A stretch of DNA of 64,000 bases from Pseudonocardia xinjiangensis (GCF_012911925.1 NZ_JAAXKY010000023.1:1-64000); one strand, 5' to 3'. Numbered from the stretch's first letter, positions 1 to 8,950 are shown. The notes: a model not told the origin generated them from the sequence alone. Numbers and translations are program-made.

Positions 1-221
1 GTACCGCTGGTGGGCGGGACGGCCGCGCTCGCGCTGGGAGCGGGGGTGTCGGTGACCTGGGTGGACGGGGGTGGCGCAGCCGCCTGCGAGCCGTTGTCGC
101 CGCCACCGCCGGTGGCGAGCGCGGTGAGACCGACGACGCCGGCGATGATCCCGATACCGATCAGTGCGAGACCGCCGATTCGCAGCGGAGACGGCCCCCC
201 GGACGAAGCGGGTGCGGTCAC
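1..221 (-). CDS. LytR C-terminal domain (VirR-like) protein, 3' part off the window
   Basis: Only the N-terminal part is in the window. The GTG start at 221 follows a GGAGG ribosome binding site at 231-227. The visible residues begin MTAPASSGGPSPLRIGGLAL, followed by a single hydrophobic membrane segment (about residues 15-38) and a Gly/Pro/Ser/Thr-rich linker. The next gene leftward of DUF3263 and def in mycobacteria (Rv0429c-Rv0431) is the LytR_C protein VirR, a cell-envelope factor. The layout and the N-terminal anchor match, but the LytR_C domain itself would lie outside the window, so the family call rests on synteny. Confidence 0.6.
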   Translation of the reverse strand, partial: MTAPASSGGPSPLRIGGLALIGIGIIAGVVGLTALATGGGGDNGSQAAAPPPSTQVTDTPAPSASAAVPPTSG

Positions 222-277
222 GAATGCCTCCGGTGGGGGGTTAGTTCCGTTCAGCGGCCGGGGCGATCATGGTGCCG

Positions 278-583
278 CTACCACGGCTCGATGCCCAGGC
301 GACGCGCCGCACGAGTGCGCTGCCGGCTGCTGCGCAGCCGTCGGAGCCTGCGTACGAGCAGTGGGTCGGCGGCGAGCGCCTCCGGCTTGTCGATCAGTGC
401 GTTGAGGACCTGGTAGTAGCGGGTGGCCGACATGTCGAACAGCTCGCGGATCGCCTGTTCCTTCGCGCCGGCGTACTTCCACCACTGACCCTCGAATGCG
501 AGGATCTCGCGTTCCCTGCGGTCCAGCTCGCGGTTGGCGCTCCCGGCGGGAGACCCCCCGCTGGGGCCGGTGGCGGACTCCAT
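278..583 (-). CDS. DUF3263 protein (Rv0430-like)
   Basis: A small, soluble, charged protein of 101 residues. It carries the DUF3263 signature: RERE-ILAFEGQWWKYAGAKEQAIRELF followed by SATRYYQVLNALID, and ends in an Arg-rich stretch. The family is actinobacterial and of unknown function. Its helix-turn-helix-like segment suggests nucleic acid binding, which is inference. ATG at 583 is chosen because AAGGAG at 593-588 leaves four bases before it; a GTG at 586 is possible but almost touches the ribosome binding site. It lies between the VirR-like gene and the divergent def, the same arrangement as in mycobacteria. Confidence 0.8.
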   Translation of the reverse strand: MESATGPSGGSPAGSANRELDRREREILAFEGQWWKYAGAKEQAIRELFDMSATRYYQVLNALIDKPEALAADPLLVRRLRRLRSSRQRTRAARRLGIEPW

Positions 584-737
584 CACGCTCCTTGCAGGCC
601 TGGCCGTCGGCGAATGACATGCCTGTCATTCGCGGCGGCCATTCAACCACGATGGACCGACGGAAAGCGGTCAGGCACGCAGCACCCGGAGGAGTGGATC
701 GACGGTCGGTACCCCAGCGGCGACTACTGTCATCACC

Positions 738-1310
738 GTGGCCGTCCGTCCCATCCGCATCGTCGGTGACCCTGTCCTGCACACGCCCACCCGGCCCGTC
801 GAGGTCTTCGACGACGAGCTGAAGGCGCTGGTCGAGGACATGTTCGACACCATGGCTGCTGCTGACGGCGTCGGCCTCGCAGCGAACCAGATCGGTGTCG
901 ACCTGCGCCTGTTCGTCTACGACTGCCCCGACGAGGAACTGCGGGAGAGGGTGCGTGGCGTCGTCGTCAACCCCGTGCTGGAGACCTCGGAACGTCCCGA
1001 GACGATGCCCGACCCCGAGGACGACGAGGAGGGCTGCCTCTCGGTGCCGGGCGAGCACTTCCCGACGGGCCGTGCGGAGTGGGCCCGTGTCACGGGCTCG
1101 GACATCGACGGGACGCCGGTGGCGGTGGAGGGCCGCGGGTTCCTGGCCCGGTGCCTGCAGCACGAGACCGACCACCTCGACGGCGTGATCTACCTCGACC
1201 GGCTCGTCGGGCGCAACCAGCGGGCCGCCCGCCGGATGCTCAAGCAGCTCGAGTGGGGGGTGCCGGGGCTGTCGTGGGATCCGGCCACCCAGCAGGCAGA
1301 GGACGTCTAG
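738..1310 (+). CDS. def: Peptide deformylase
   Basis: Removes the N-terminal formyl group from nascent proteins in the cytoplasm, using a metal ion (usually iron). All three family motifs are present in the 190 residues: [10 protein letters not shown] (44-53), EGCLSVPG (98-105, metal ligand Cys100) and QHETDHLDG (141-149, ligands His142 and His146, catalytic Glu143). The length is normal for the family. GTG at 738 starts the usual short N-terminus before [10 protein letters not shown]. The stop is 71 bases from the HtrA-like gene, so cotranscription is possible. It diverges from the DUF3263 gene. Confidence 0.96.
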   Translation: MAVRPIRIVGDPVLHTPTRPVEVFDDELKALVEDMFDTMAAADGVGLAANQIGVDLRLFVYDCPDEELRERVRGVVVNPVLETSERPETMPDPEDDEEGCLSVPGEHFPTGRAEWARVTGSDIDGTPVAVEGRGFLARCLQHETDHLDGVIYLDRLVGRNQRAARRMLKQLEWGVPGLSWDPATQQAEDV

Positions 1311-1348
1311 GAGCGGCAGGAACACGAGCGGAGAGCCTGGCGTTCCGA

Positions 1349-1372
1349 CTTCTGCAACACTGTAAGCAGAAG
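1349..1372 (+). promoter_or_regulatory. Hairpin overlapping the ribosome binding site of the HtrA-like gene
   Basis: CTTCTGC (1349-1355) and GCAGAAG (1366-1372) are perfect 7-base inverted repeats with a 10-base loop. The 3' arm covers the first bases of the AAGGAGG ribosome binding site. Folding could partly hide the site. A thermosensor role is speculation. Confidence 0.35.
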
Positions 1373-1381
1373 GAGGTCGCC

Positions 1382-2293
1382 ATGGACGAACTCGACTCCT
1401 ACTCCCGCACCGTCAGTGCGGTGGCGGCCGAGCTGACCGGCCGGGTGGCGGCGATCCGCACCGGGCGTGGCAGCGGCTCCGCCGTGGTCGTCGACGCCGA
1501 CGGCGTACTGGTCACCAACGCCCACGTGGTCGGCGAGGCCACCCGGGGCCGCGCCGACTTCGTCGACGGCACCCAGTCCGACATCGTCGTGGTGGGCACC
1601 GACCCTCTCTCCGATCTCGCGGTGCTCCGGGCCGCACGGCCGGGCGACCTGCCGCCGCCTGCGCGGCTCGGCGACGCCGACGAGCTCGTCGTCGGCCAGC
1701 TCGTGGTGGCCGTCGGCAACCCGCTGGGCCTCGCCGGCTCGGTGACGGCAGGCGTCGTGAGCGCGCTCGGCCGGGCCCTGCCCACCCGCAGCGGGAGCGC
1801 GGGCCGCGTCGTGGAGGACGTCATCCAGACCGACGCGGCGCTCAACCCCGGCAACTCGGGGGGAGCGCTCGCCGACAGCCGCGGGCGCGTGGTCGGGATC
1901 AACACCGCCGTCGCCGGGGTCGGGCTCGGGCTGGCGGTGCCGGTCAACGCGACGACGCGGCGGATCGTGGCCGCCCTGCTCGCCGACGGGCGGGTGCGGC
2001 GCGCCTACCTCGGGGTCGTCGGCGCCCCCGCGCCCGTGCCGGCGACGGTCGCCGAGCGCTACGGCCGAGGCAGCGGGCTGCGCCTCGCCGAGGTGATCGG
2101 CGGCAGCCCGGCTGCCCAGGCCGGACTGCGGGCCGGCGACCTCGTGCTCGACGTCGGCCGGCGCCCGGTGCAGGACGCGCAGGGCGTGCAGCGCCAGCTC
2201 TTCGGCGACGCGATCGGGGTGCCGCTGCCGGTCACCGTGCTGCGCAACGGAGCGATGGTCGACGTGGTCGCGGTGCCCACCGAGCTGCGCTGA
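1382..2293 (+). CDS. HtrA/DegP-type trypsin-like protease with PDZ domain
   Basis: A 303-residue S1C serine protease. The catalytic triad is visible: His48 in TNAHVV, Asp78 in SDLAVL and Ser159 in NPGNSGGAL. A C-terminal PDZ domain (about 195-300) contains the GGSPAAQAGLRAGDLVL segment and would bind exposed C-termini. No signal peptide or membrane segment precedes the protease domain, which is unusual for HtrA proteins, so a cytoplasmic location is likely. ATG at 1382 follows the strong ribosome binding site AAGGAGG at 1370-1376. That site overlaps a small hairpin (see the separate entry). Confidence 0.9.
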   Translation: MDELDSYSRTVSAVAAELTGRVAAIRTGRGSGSAVVVDADGVLVTNAHVVGEATRGRADFVDGTQSDIVVVGTDPLSDLAVLRAARPGDLPPPARLGDADELVVGQLVVAVGNPLGLAGSVTAGVVSALGRALPTRSGSAGRVVEDVIQTDAALNPGNSGGALADSRGRVVGINTAVAGVGLGLAVPVNATTRRIVAALLADGRVRRAYLGVVGAPAPVPATVAERYGRGSGLRLAEVIGGSPAAQAGLRAGDLVLDVGRRPVQDAQGVQRQLFGDAIGVPLPVTVLRNGAMVDVVAVPTELR

Positions 2294-2323
2294 CACCACC
2301 AGCTGTGCCGACACCACCCTGGG

Positions 2324-2962
2324 TCAGCGCACGTAGCCGTGCTCCCACGCCCACGCGGCGATCTCCACCCGGTTCCGGGCCGACAGCTTGGCCTGGACGT
2401 TGGTGAGGTGCGTCTTCACCGTCGACAGGGAGACGAACAGCTCGGCCGCGATCTCCGCGTTCGTGCGGCCCCGGGCGACGGCCCGCACGACGTCCAGCTC
2501 CCGTGGGGAGAGCGGGTCGGGCAGCGGGGACCCCGTGGCCGGCCGGGTGGCCAGGTGCTTCAGCAGCCGCACGGTGACCGACGGCGAGACGAGCGCGTCA
2601 CCCGCCGCCGCGGCCCGCACCGCCTCGACGAGCAGCCGTGGCCCGGCGTCCTTGAGCAGGAACCCGCACGCCCCCACCCGCAGTGCGCCGTACACGTACT
2701 CGTCGAGGTCGAACGTCGTGACGACGACGATCCGCGGCGGCTCCCGGTCGGCCATCAGCAGACGCGTGGCCTCCAGCCCGTCCAGCTCGGGCATGCGGAT
2801 GTCCATGAGCACGACGTCCGGCCGCAGCTCGCGGGCGCGGGCGATGGCGTCGACCCCGGTGCCGGCCTCGCCGACCACCTCGATGCCGTCCTCGGCCGAC
2901 AGGATCAGCCGGAAACCGGTGCGCACCATCTCCTGGTCGTCGGCGAGCAGGACCCGGATCAC
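2324..2962 (-). CDS. NarL/FixJ-family response regulator
   Basis: A 212-residue cytoplasmic transcription regulator. The N-terminal receiver domain has the acidic pair Asp8-Asp9, phosphoacceptor Asp54 in VLMDIRMPELDG and Lys near the end of the domain (FLLKDA). The C-terminal LuxR-type helix-turn-helix contains LSPRELDVVRAVARG and the TVKTHLTNVQAKL recognition helix. GTG at 2962 is chosen because it overlaps the kinase stop codon by GTGA, the usual translational coupling. With the kinase it probably controls the divergent ABC exporter, as in many actinobacterial DesK/NarL loci; that target is inference. Confidence 0.92.
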   Translation of the reverse strand: MIRVLLADDQEMVRTGFRLILSAEDGIEVVGEAGTGVDAIARARELRPDVVLMDIRMPELDGLEATRLLMADREPPRIVVVTTFDLDEYVYGALRVGACGFLLKDAGPRLLVEAVRAAAAGDALVSPSVTVRLLKHLATRPATGSPLPDPLSPRELDVVRAVARGRTNAEIAAELFVSLSTVKTHLTNVQAKLSARNRVEIAAWAWEHGYVR

Positions 2963-4137
2963 CGTGCGCCCCGCAGCGGCAGGCGCACCGACACCGTCCA
3001 CTCCCCGGGGCCCGTCGGCCCGGCGGTGAGCGTGCCGTCCAGCGCGCCCACCCGCTCGGCCATCCCGGCGAGCCCGAAGCCGCTCGACCCCGCGCGTGGC
3101 CCGGCGCCCCCCGCGGACACCCCGTCATTGCGGACCGACACCACCAGTGCCTCCTCGCGCATCCGGACGTCCACCTCCACGGCTGTGGCGTCCGGAGCAT
3201 GCCTGCGGACGTTGGTCAGAGCTTCCTGTACGACCCGGTACCCGGTTGCGGCGATCCCCGCGGGCAGCACGGCGTGCTCCAGCCCGGGCGCGGTCGCGAG
3301 CCGCACGAGCCGGGCGTCGGGGTCGAACCGGCGGACGAGCGTGTGGACCTCGCGCAGCTCCGCGCCCGGGGTGCGCGTGGCCTCCGTCCCGTCCTGGCCG
3401 CGCAGCACCCCGACCATCCGGCGCATCGCGGCCAGCGCGTCCGTTCCTGCTGTCTCGATCGCGGCGAGCGCCCTGTCGACGTCGTCGGGGGAGGTGCGGG
3501 CCACCACCGCCGCGGCCTGAGCAGCCACGACGATCCCGGTGACGTGGTGGGCGACCACGTCGTGCAGCTCGCGGGCGAGCTCCATCCGCTCCGCCGCCCG
3601 GACGTCCGCGAGTGCCGCGCGCCTGCGCGTCTCGACCTCGCGCAGGACGAGCCCGACGGCGACGGCGCCGCCCCAGCCGAGCGCGCACGGCAGGGCGAGC
3701 CCGCGGGCGTCGTCCTGGGCGAATCGGATGACCGGCGACCCGACGATCGCCACCGCGGCGGCCGCGGTGAGCAGCAGCGCGGGGCGCAGCCGGCAGCGGC
3801 GCAGCACGGTGACGACAGCCACGGCGAGCGCGAGCAGCTCCGCGAAGGAGAGGAAGTAGGGGCCGTTCGGGCGGCCCAGCAGCCCGACCGCCGGGGTCAG
3901 GGTGAGGACCGAGATCGTCAGCGAGGAGCCCACCGCGAACACGGCGACGAGGACCGCGTCCGCGCCCGGCCGCCTGCGCAGCAGGACGATCCCGGCGACG
4001 GCGATCCCGGCGACGACGGGGAGGTAGTTGCCGGTGGTGTGGGAGATGACGGCGTCGGCCAGGAGCCACACCGCGTAGGCGGCCAGCTCGACCACCAGGT
4101 CGACATGCCGCCGGACCCAGCGGAGCGGGCGGATCAT
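2959..4137 (-). CDS. Sensor histidine kinase, NarL/DesK class
   Basis: 392 residues. The N-terminal half has about five or six hydrophobic membrane segments (residues 13-165) with no sizeable extracellular domain, as in intramembrane-sensing kinases. The HisKA_3 dimerisation motif ELARELHDVVAHHV carries phosphoacceptor His192. The ATP-binding domain shows EALTNVRRHAP (N box) and GFGLAGMAERV (G box). It overlaps the response regulator by four bases. The start at 4137 faces the small membrane peptide and ABC exporter genes. Such kinases often sense envelope stress or antibiotics; the ligand here is unknown. Confidence 0.92.
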   Translation of the reverse strand: MIRPLRWVRRHVDLVVELAAYAVWLLADAVISHTTGNYLPVVAGIAVAGIVLLRRRPGADAVLVAVFAVGSSLTISVLTLTPAVGLLGRPNGPYFLSFAELLALAVAVVTVLRRCRLRPALLLTAAAAVAIVGSPVIRFAQDDARGLALPCALGWGGAVAVGLVLREVETRRRAALADVRAAERMELARELHDVVAHHVTGIVVAAQAAAVVARTSPDDVDRALAAIETAGTDALAAMRRMVGVLRGQDGTEATRTPGAELREVHTLVRRFDPDARLVRLATAPGLEHAVLPAGIAATGYRVVQEALTNVRRHAPDATAVEVDVRMREEALVVSVRNDGVSAGGAGPRAGSSGFGLAGMAERVGALDGTLTAGPTGPGEWTVSVRLPLRGAR

Positions 4138-4255
4138 GCAACGAGCCTATTGCGCCTCCGCTCGTGCCCCCTCGGCCGGAAGTACGAGGTCCGGGCGTTC
4201 CGTTCGGTCCTCCGGACGAGGTGCGCCATGCAGCTGCACTGAGATCGTTCCGGTC

Positions 4256-4378
4256 ATGACGGACATGATCGCTGCGGTGTTGGGCACCGCGGCATGGGCG
4301 ACGGGCCTGCTCGTCCTGGCGTTGATGGCGGCGCTGCCGCTCCTGGAGCGGTTCGGCACGCCGGGTGCGCGGCGGTGA
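4256..4378 (+). CDS. 40-residue single-pass membrane peptide
   Basis: The sequence begins MTDMIAAVLGTAAWATGLLV and consists almost entirely of one hydrophobic membrane helix (about residues 4-30) with a short basic tail ending GTPGARR. Its stop codon overlaps the GTG of the ABC ATPase gene (GTGA at 4375-4378), which argues for real, coupled translation. The family is not recognised. Possible roles are an accessory subunit of the exporter or a leader peptide for the operon. The alternative is that ATPase translation simply starts further upstream. Confidence 0.6.
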   Translation: MTDMIAAVLGTAAWATGLLVLALMAALPLLERFGTPGARR

Positions 4379-5166
4379 CCGGTCCGCTGCCGCCCGGTGC
4401 CGACCTGCGGGCGCCGTCGCGCCACCTCCGTCCGGCCATCCGCGCCGTCGACCTCGTGAAGGTCCACGGTCGCGGCGATGCCGCCGTCCGCGCGCTCGAC
4501 GGGGTGGATCTCGCCGTACCCGCGGCCCGGTTCACCGCGATCATGGGGCCGTCCGGTTCCGGCAAGTCCACGCTGCTGCACCTGCTCGCCGGGCTGGACA
4601 ACGCCACGTCCGGCCAGGTCCTCCTCGGCGACACCGAACTGGGCGCGTGCAGCGACGCCCAGCTGACCGCTCTGCGTCGCGACCGGATCGGGTTTGTGTT
4701 CCAGGCCTTCAACCTGCTGCCCCAGCTGACCGCGGCGCAGAACATCGAGCTGCCCGCACGGCTGGCGGGGCGCCGTCCCGACCGGGCGTGGCGCGACACC
4801 CTCGTCGGCCTGCTCGGCATCGGCGACCGGCTCACGCACCGCCCCACCCAGCTGTCGGGCGGCCAGCAGCAGCGGGTCGCCGTGGCCAGGGCGCTGCTGG
4901 GCCGGCCCGAGGTGGTCTTCGCGGACGAGCCGACCGGCAACCTCGACACCGCCAGTGGCCACGAACTGCTGCACCTGCTGCGCACGTCGGTCAGGGAGCT
5001 CGGCCAGACCGTCGTGATGGTGACGCACGACCCGGTCGCGGCCTCGTTCGCCGACGAGGTGGTCCTGCTGCGGGACGGTCGCGTGGCCGGCTCGGTGCCC
5101 GACCCGCGCCCGGACTCCGTTCTCTCCGCACTGTCTGCGCTGTCCGGCGCCCGGGCGGGTATCTGA
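4375..5166 (+). CDS. ABC transporter ATPase, MacB/LolD type
   Basis: A 263-residue nucleotide-binding subunit. Walker A is GPSGSGKST, the signature is LSGGQQQRVAVARAL, Walker B is VVFADEPTGNLDT and the H-loop is VMVTHD. The sequence matches the MacB/LolD/FtsE class, which energises FtsX-type permeases to move lipids, peptides or antibiotics outward rather than to import. The GTG start overlaps the stop of the membrane peptide, and the stop overlaps the permease ATG (TGATG at 5164-5168), so the three genes form one operon. It is divergent from the two-component system that probably regulates it. Confidence 0.93.
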   Translation: MTGPLPPGADLRAPSRHLRPAIRAVDLVKVHGRGDAAVRALDGVDLAVPAARFTAIMGPSGSGKSTLLHLLAGLDNATSGQVLLGDTELGACSDAQLTALRRDRIGFVFQAFNLLPQLTAAQNIELPARLAGRRPDRAWRDTLVGLLGIGDRLTHRPTQLSGGQQQRVAVARALLGRPEVVFADEPTGNLDTASGHELLHLLRTSVRELGQTVVMVTHDPVAASFADEVVLLRDGRVAGSVPDPRPDSVLSALSALSGARAGI

Positions 5167-7346
5167 TGGCCGCCGGTGCGGCGGGGGCGCTGCTCGCCGA
5201 GACCCGCCGCCGTCCGGGACGCCTGCTGCTCACGGGGCTCGCCATCACGGTGGCCACGGTCTTCGCGGCCGGCACGCTCCTGTTCGGCGAGACGCTGCGC
5301 TCGTACCTGGGCGCCACCAGCGTGGAGACGCCCGACACGGTCGCGGCTGTCGTCATGCCGGACCGCCTGCCGGAGGACGCCCGTGCCGACCTCGACGGCC
5401 GGGTGTCCTCCGTGGACGGCGTGGCGCAGGCCGTGGAGCTGCGGGAGCTCTACCCGACCGTCGGGGGCGCAGGCGCGGCCACGACCTGGCGGGTGACGTC
5501 CGATCCGATGACCGGGCCCCTCACCCGCCTTTCCGCACCTCCGGTGCGGGGCACGTTGCCGGCGGGACTCGACGAGGTGGCGGTGGGCGAGGGCACGGCG
5601 AAGCGCACCGACCTCGCGCCGGGCGACACGGTCACGCTGTCCGCGGGTGCGGGGGCCCCGCAGACGGTGACGGTCACCGCCGTGGTGCCGCTGGACGACG
5701 GAGGGCTGAACTCGCTCGTCACCACTCCCGACGCCATGTCGGCACTCGGCGGCTTTCTCGAACAGGTGGACGTCGCCGCGGATCCGGGGGTCGACCCCGC
5801 GGAGCTGGCTGCCCGTATCTCCGCTGCCCTCGGAGCCCCCGACGCCGCACGGACGGGCAGCGAGCAGCGAGCGGCCGAGCTCGCAGACGGGTCGGCCTCG
5901 GTGAGCGCCGTGCTCGTCGGCGTCGGCGTGTTCGCGGCGCTGGCCTTGGTCGCGGCCTCCGTGATCGTCGCGTCCACCTTCCGCATCGTGCTCACCCAGC
6001 GGCGCACGCAGATGGCCCTGCTGCGGTGCGTGGGGGCACGGCGGGGGCAGGTGGTCCGGGCCGTGCTCGCCGAGGCGGTCGTCACCGGCCTCGTCGCGGG
6101 AGCCTTGGGCGTGGGGTTGGCGTTGCTCGCCGGGTACGGGCTGGTCGCGGCGATGCGCGCGAGCGGCATGCAGGACGTGCCGGGCCTGGTGGTGTGGTGG
6201 GCGGGGCTCGCCGGGGTGCTGGTGGTGGCCGTGCTGGCGACGGTGCTGGCCGCGCTCGCACCCGCGCTGGCGGCGGCGCGCATCCCCCCGGTGGCCGCAC
6301 TGGGTGTCGCCGACGCCTCGGACGCCGGAACACCCCGCGCCGGACGCCGGATCGCGGTCGCCGCCGTACTGGCGGTGGCCGCAGGCGGCCTCGCCGCACT
6401 GGCACTCGGCGTCGCGCGGACCTCCGACGAGCTCGCGATGCTGGTCGTGGCGGGATCCGGGATCGTCGCGTTCGGCGCGCTCATCGTCATCGGCCCCGTG
6501 CTGGTGCGGGGGCTGGTGGCGGTCGCCGGGCGTCCCATCGCCGCGATCGGCGGCGCGTCCGGGCGGCTCGCGGTGGCCAACGCCGCCCAGGTGCCCCGAC
6601 GCACCGCGGCGACGATCTCGGTGTTGGCTCTCGGCGTCGGCCTGACGTCGGCCCTGCTGGTCGGGGTGTCGTCGGTCCGCGCAGGAGCCGAGCAGAACAT
6701 CGCCGAGATGTTCCCGACCGACGTCGTCGTCGCGACGGGGGACGCCGAAGGCGCCGCGGCACTGGCGGCCCGGCTGGCTGCCGATCCCCGGCTGACGGTG
6801 CGGGCCGACGGGCCTGCCGTGTTCGTCGACCCCGCGCCGGGGGTCGCGGAGGACGAGGCCCGCGAGGCTGTCGAGCAGGGGGCGAGCGGGGCGCCGGGCG
6901 CGCTGGTGCAGTACGCCGGGGACGTGCGGGACCAGGTGGAGGAGACGCTCGCCATCGCGCAGCTCATCGGGTTCGGGCTCGTCGGGATGACCGCGCTCGT
7001 CGCCGTGGTGGGGGTGGGCGTCACGCTGACGCTGTCGGTGACGGAACGGACCAGGGAGACCGGGCTGCTGCGCGCGGTGGGGCTGTCCCGGCGCGGCGTC
7101 CGTTCGATGGTGGCCTGGGAGGCCGCTCTGACCGGCGCGGGTGCCGCCGTGGTCGGGGCCGTGCTCGGTGCGGTCTACGGCGCGCTCGGCATGCAGGTGC
7201 TCGGCCTCGCCACAAGCCTCTCGCTGCCCATTCTGACGCTCACCGGGCTCGTTGTCGGGGTCGTCGTCGTGGCGGCATTGGCTGCGATGGCACCGGCCGT
7301 CCGTGCCGGTCGCGTGCCGCCGATCCGCGCGCTCCAGGAGGCGTGA
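5166..7346 (+). CDS. ABC transporter permease, FtsX/MacB type
   Basis: A 726-residue membrane subunit. It has an N-terminal transmembrane helix, a large extracellular MacB-PCD-like domain (about residues 40-240), then three helices, a central linker helix pair, a second periplasmic region and three final helices. It is thus a duplicated FtsX arrangement, common in Gram-positive exporters. FtsX-type segments such as RRTQMALLRCVGARRGQV and RTRETGLLRAVGLSRRGV (the ATPase-coupling regions) occur twice. The substrate is not predictable. Control by the adjacent NarL system is inferred from the divergent layout. Confidence 0.92.
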   Translation: MAAGAAGALLAETRRRPGRLLLTGLAITVATVFAAGTLLFGETLRSYLGATSVETPDTVAAVVMPDRLPEDARADLDGRVSSVDGVAQAVELRELYPTVGGAGAATTWRVTSDPMTGPLTRLSAPPVRGTLPAGLDEVAVGEGTAKRTDLAPGDTVTLSAGAGAPQTVTVTAVVPLDDGGLNSLVTTPDAMSALGGFLEQVDVAADPGVDPAELAARISAALGAPDAARTGSEQRAAELADGSASVSAVLVGVGVFAALALVAASVIVASTFRIVLTQRRTQMALLRCVGARRGQVVRAVLAEAVVTGLVAGALGVGLALLAGYGLVAAMRASGMQDVPGLVVWWAGLAGVLVVAVLATVLAALAPALAAARIPPVAALGVADASDAGTPRAGRRIAVAAVLAVAAGGLAALALGVARTSDELAMLVVAGSGIVAFGALIVIGPVLVRGLVAVAGRPIAAIGGASGRLAVANAAQVPRRTAATISVLALGVGLTSALLVGVSSVRAGAEQNIAEMFPTDVVVATGDAEGAAALAARLAADPRLTVRADGPAVFVDPAPGVAEDEAREAVEQGASGAPGALVQYAGDVRDQVEETLAIAQLIGFGLVGMTALVAVVGVGVTLTLSVTERTRETGLLRAVGLSRRGVRSMVAWEAALTGAGAAVVGAVLGAVYGALGMQVLGLATSLSLPILTLTGLVVGVVVVAALAAMAPAVRAGRVPPIRALQEA

Positions 7347-7442
7347 GGGCGGGCTACGGCGGGGTCCGACACACACGGCACCGGCCGGAGGGGCGCCGAG
7401 ACCCGGCTGCCCGGCGGCCGGCGCCGCGGTCGCACCGGAGGC

Positions 7443-7916
7443 TCAGGCCTCGGCCGGCTCCAGCAGGAAGACGGGGATCTGGCGGTCGGTCTTCTTCTGG
7501 TAGTCGGCGTAGTCGGGGTACGCCTCGACGGCCCGCTCCCACCAGGTGGCCTTCTCGTCGCCGGTGACCTCGCGGGCGACGTAGTCCTTGGAGACGGTGC
7601 CGTCCTGCAGCTCGACGTGCGGGTCGGCCTTCACGTTGTAGTACCAGACCGGGTTCTTCGGGGCGCCGCCGAGCGAGGCGACGATCGCGTACCGGCCGTC
7701 GTGCTCGACGCGCATGAGCGGCACCTTGCGCAGCTTCCCGGACTTCGCGCCGCGGGTGGTCAGCAGGATCACCTTGCGGCCCTTGATGTCGACGCTCTCC
7801 GTGGTGCCGGTCTCGAAGATCTTCTCGGTCTGGTCGCGGACCCAGCCGACGGGGCTGATCTCGTACTCACCTGTCAATGGCATATCCGTGGGCAACCCGG
7901 GGGCGACCTTGAACAT
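7443..7916 (-). CDS. F420-dependent (DUF385) nitroreductase-family oxidoreductase
   Basis: A 157-residue protein of the deazaflavin-dependent nitroreductase (Ddn/DUF385) family. The diagnostic core [20 protein letters not shown] is followed by [17 protein letters not shown] and [16 protein letters not shown], a split beta-barrel that binds F420. Members reduce quinones, nitroaromatics or other small substrates; the substrate here is unknown. The ATG at 7916 (MFKVAPG) is the only plausible start before the family-conserved region; MPLTGEYEI inside is a less likely alternative. It diverges from the thiD leader. Confidence 0.88.
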   Translation of the reverse strand: MFKVAPGLPTDMPLTGEYEISPVGWVRDQTEKIFETGTTESVDIKGRKVILLTTRGAKSGKLRKVPLMRVEHDGRYAIVASLGGAPKNPVWYYNVKADPHVELQDGTVSKDYVAREVTGDEKATWWERAVEAYPDYADYQKKTDRQIPVFLLEPAEA

Positions 7917-7961
7917 TCCGTGATCTCTGGCGCACCGGGCGTCGCCCAGGTTACGGTCGGG

Positions 7962-8050
7962 GTACCACGGGAGCTCGCAGCAGCGGGCTGAGAGGGCGGC
8001 TGGGCGCCGCCGACCGCAGGAACCTGTCCGGGTAATGCCGGCGTAGGGAG
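7962..8050 (+). promoter_or_regulatory. TPP riboswitch (THI element) of thiD
   Basis: The leader carries the conserved TPP aptamer blocks GGGCTGAGAGGG and GACCGCAGGAACCTGTCCGG, then GTAATGCCGGCGTAGGGA, ending just before the thiD ATG. The ribosome binding site GGGAGG is at the 3' edge of the aptamer, so ligand binding would most simply block translation. The boundaries are approximate. Confidence 0.95.
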
Positions 8051-8055
8051 GCAAC

Positions 8056-8913
8056 ATGGGAGAGCCGACGGTGGGCGTCACACCGCCGCGGGTGCTCACG
8101 ATCGCGGGCACGGACTCGGGTGGGGGCGCCGGAGTCGCCGCCGACCTGCGCGCGTTCACCGGCTGCGGGGTACACGGATGCATCGCGGTCACCGCGGTCA
8201 CCGTGCAGAACTCCGTGGGCGTCACGGGCGTGCACCCGATCCCGCCGGAGACGGTGGCCGCCCAGATCGAGACCGTGGCCGGCGACATCGGGCTGGACGC
8301 GGCGAAGACCGGCATGCTCGCGAGCCGCCCGATCATCGAGGCCATCGTGGCGGCCTGCGACCGGGTGGGGATCGGCGGCACCGGCCCCATCCCGTTCGTG
8401 ATCGACCCGGTCGCGGCGTCGATGCACGGTGACCCGCTGCTGGCCGACGAGGCGCTGGACGCCTACCGCACGCTGCTGTTCCCGCGCGCCACCGTCATCA
8501 CCCCGAACCTCGACGAGGTGCGGTTACTGGTCGGGATCGACGTCCACGACCGCAGCGCGCAGTACGACGCCGCGAAGGTGCTGCACGGCCTCGGGCCGCA
8601 GTACGTGCTGGTGAAGGGCGGCCACCTGGAGGAGGACGTCGACAGGTGCGTCGACCTCCTCTACGACGGCCACACCTTCACCGAGCTGCCCGGGCCCCGC
8701 TTCGACACCGGCAACACCCACGGCGGCGGCGACAGCATGGGCGCGGCCATCGCGTCCGGGCTCGCCCGGGGCCTGGCCGTGCCGGAGGCGGTCGCGTTCG
8801 GCAAGCGCTACGTCGTGGAGGCCGTCCGGCACTCCTACCCACTCGGTGCCGGCCACGGGCCGGTGTCGCCGCTGTGGGCGGTGCGCCACTGGTGGGAGGA
8901 GCCCACCCCCTGA
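8056..8913 (+). CDS. thiD: Hydroxymethylpyrimidine (phosphate) kinase
   Basis: Phosphorylates HMP and HMP-P to HMP-PP in thiamine synthesis (cytoplasmic, ribokinase fold, 285 residues). The N-terminal [20 protein letters not shown] and the [13 protein letters not shown] segment are typical. The anion-hole motif reads [16 protein letters not shown], with Asp226 where the well-studied enterobacterial ThiD has Cys; Asp is the usual catalytic base of ribokinases. Leu157 uses the rare TTA codon. Translation starts at ATG 8056, directly after the TPP riboswitch. The thiC gene follows on the same strand. Confidence 0.93.
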   Translation: MGEPTVGVTPPRVLTIAGTDSGGGAGVAADLRAFTGCGVHGCIAVTAVTVQNSVGVTGVHPIPPETVAAQIETVAGDIGLDAAKTGMLASRPIIEAIVAACDRVGIGGTGPIPFVIDPVAASMHGDPLLADEALDAYRTLLFPRATVITPNLDEVRLLVGIDVHDRSAQYDAAKVLHGLGPQYVLVKGGHLEEDVDRCVDLLYDGHTFTELPGPRFDTGNTHGGGDSMGAAIASGLARGLAVPEAVAFGKRYVVEAVRHSYPLGAGHGPVSPLWAVRHWWEEPTP

Positions 8914-8950
8914 TCTCCCGGTCGCTCGACCGGTGAGCACAACTCCAGAT

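Noticed and set aside
4254-7376. A very long open frame on the minus strand over the ABC exporter genes
   Set aside because: It has Arg/His/Pro-rich low-complexity translation without motifs and lies opposite two genes with full ABC signatures; it is the usual antisense shadow in GC-rich DNA.
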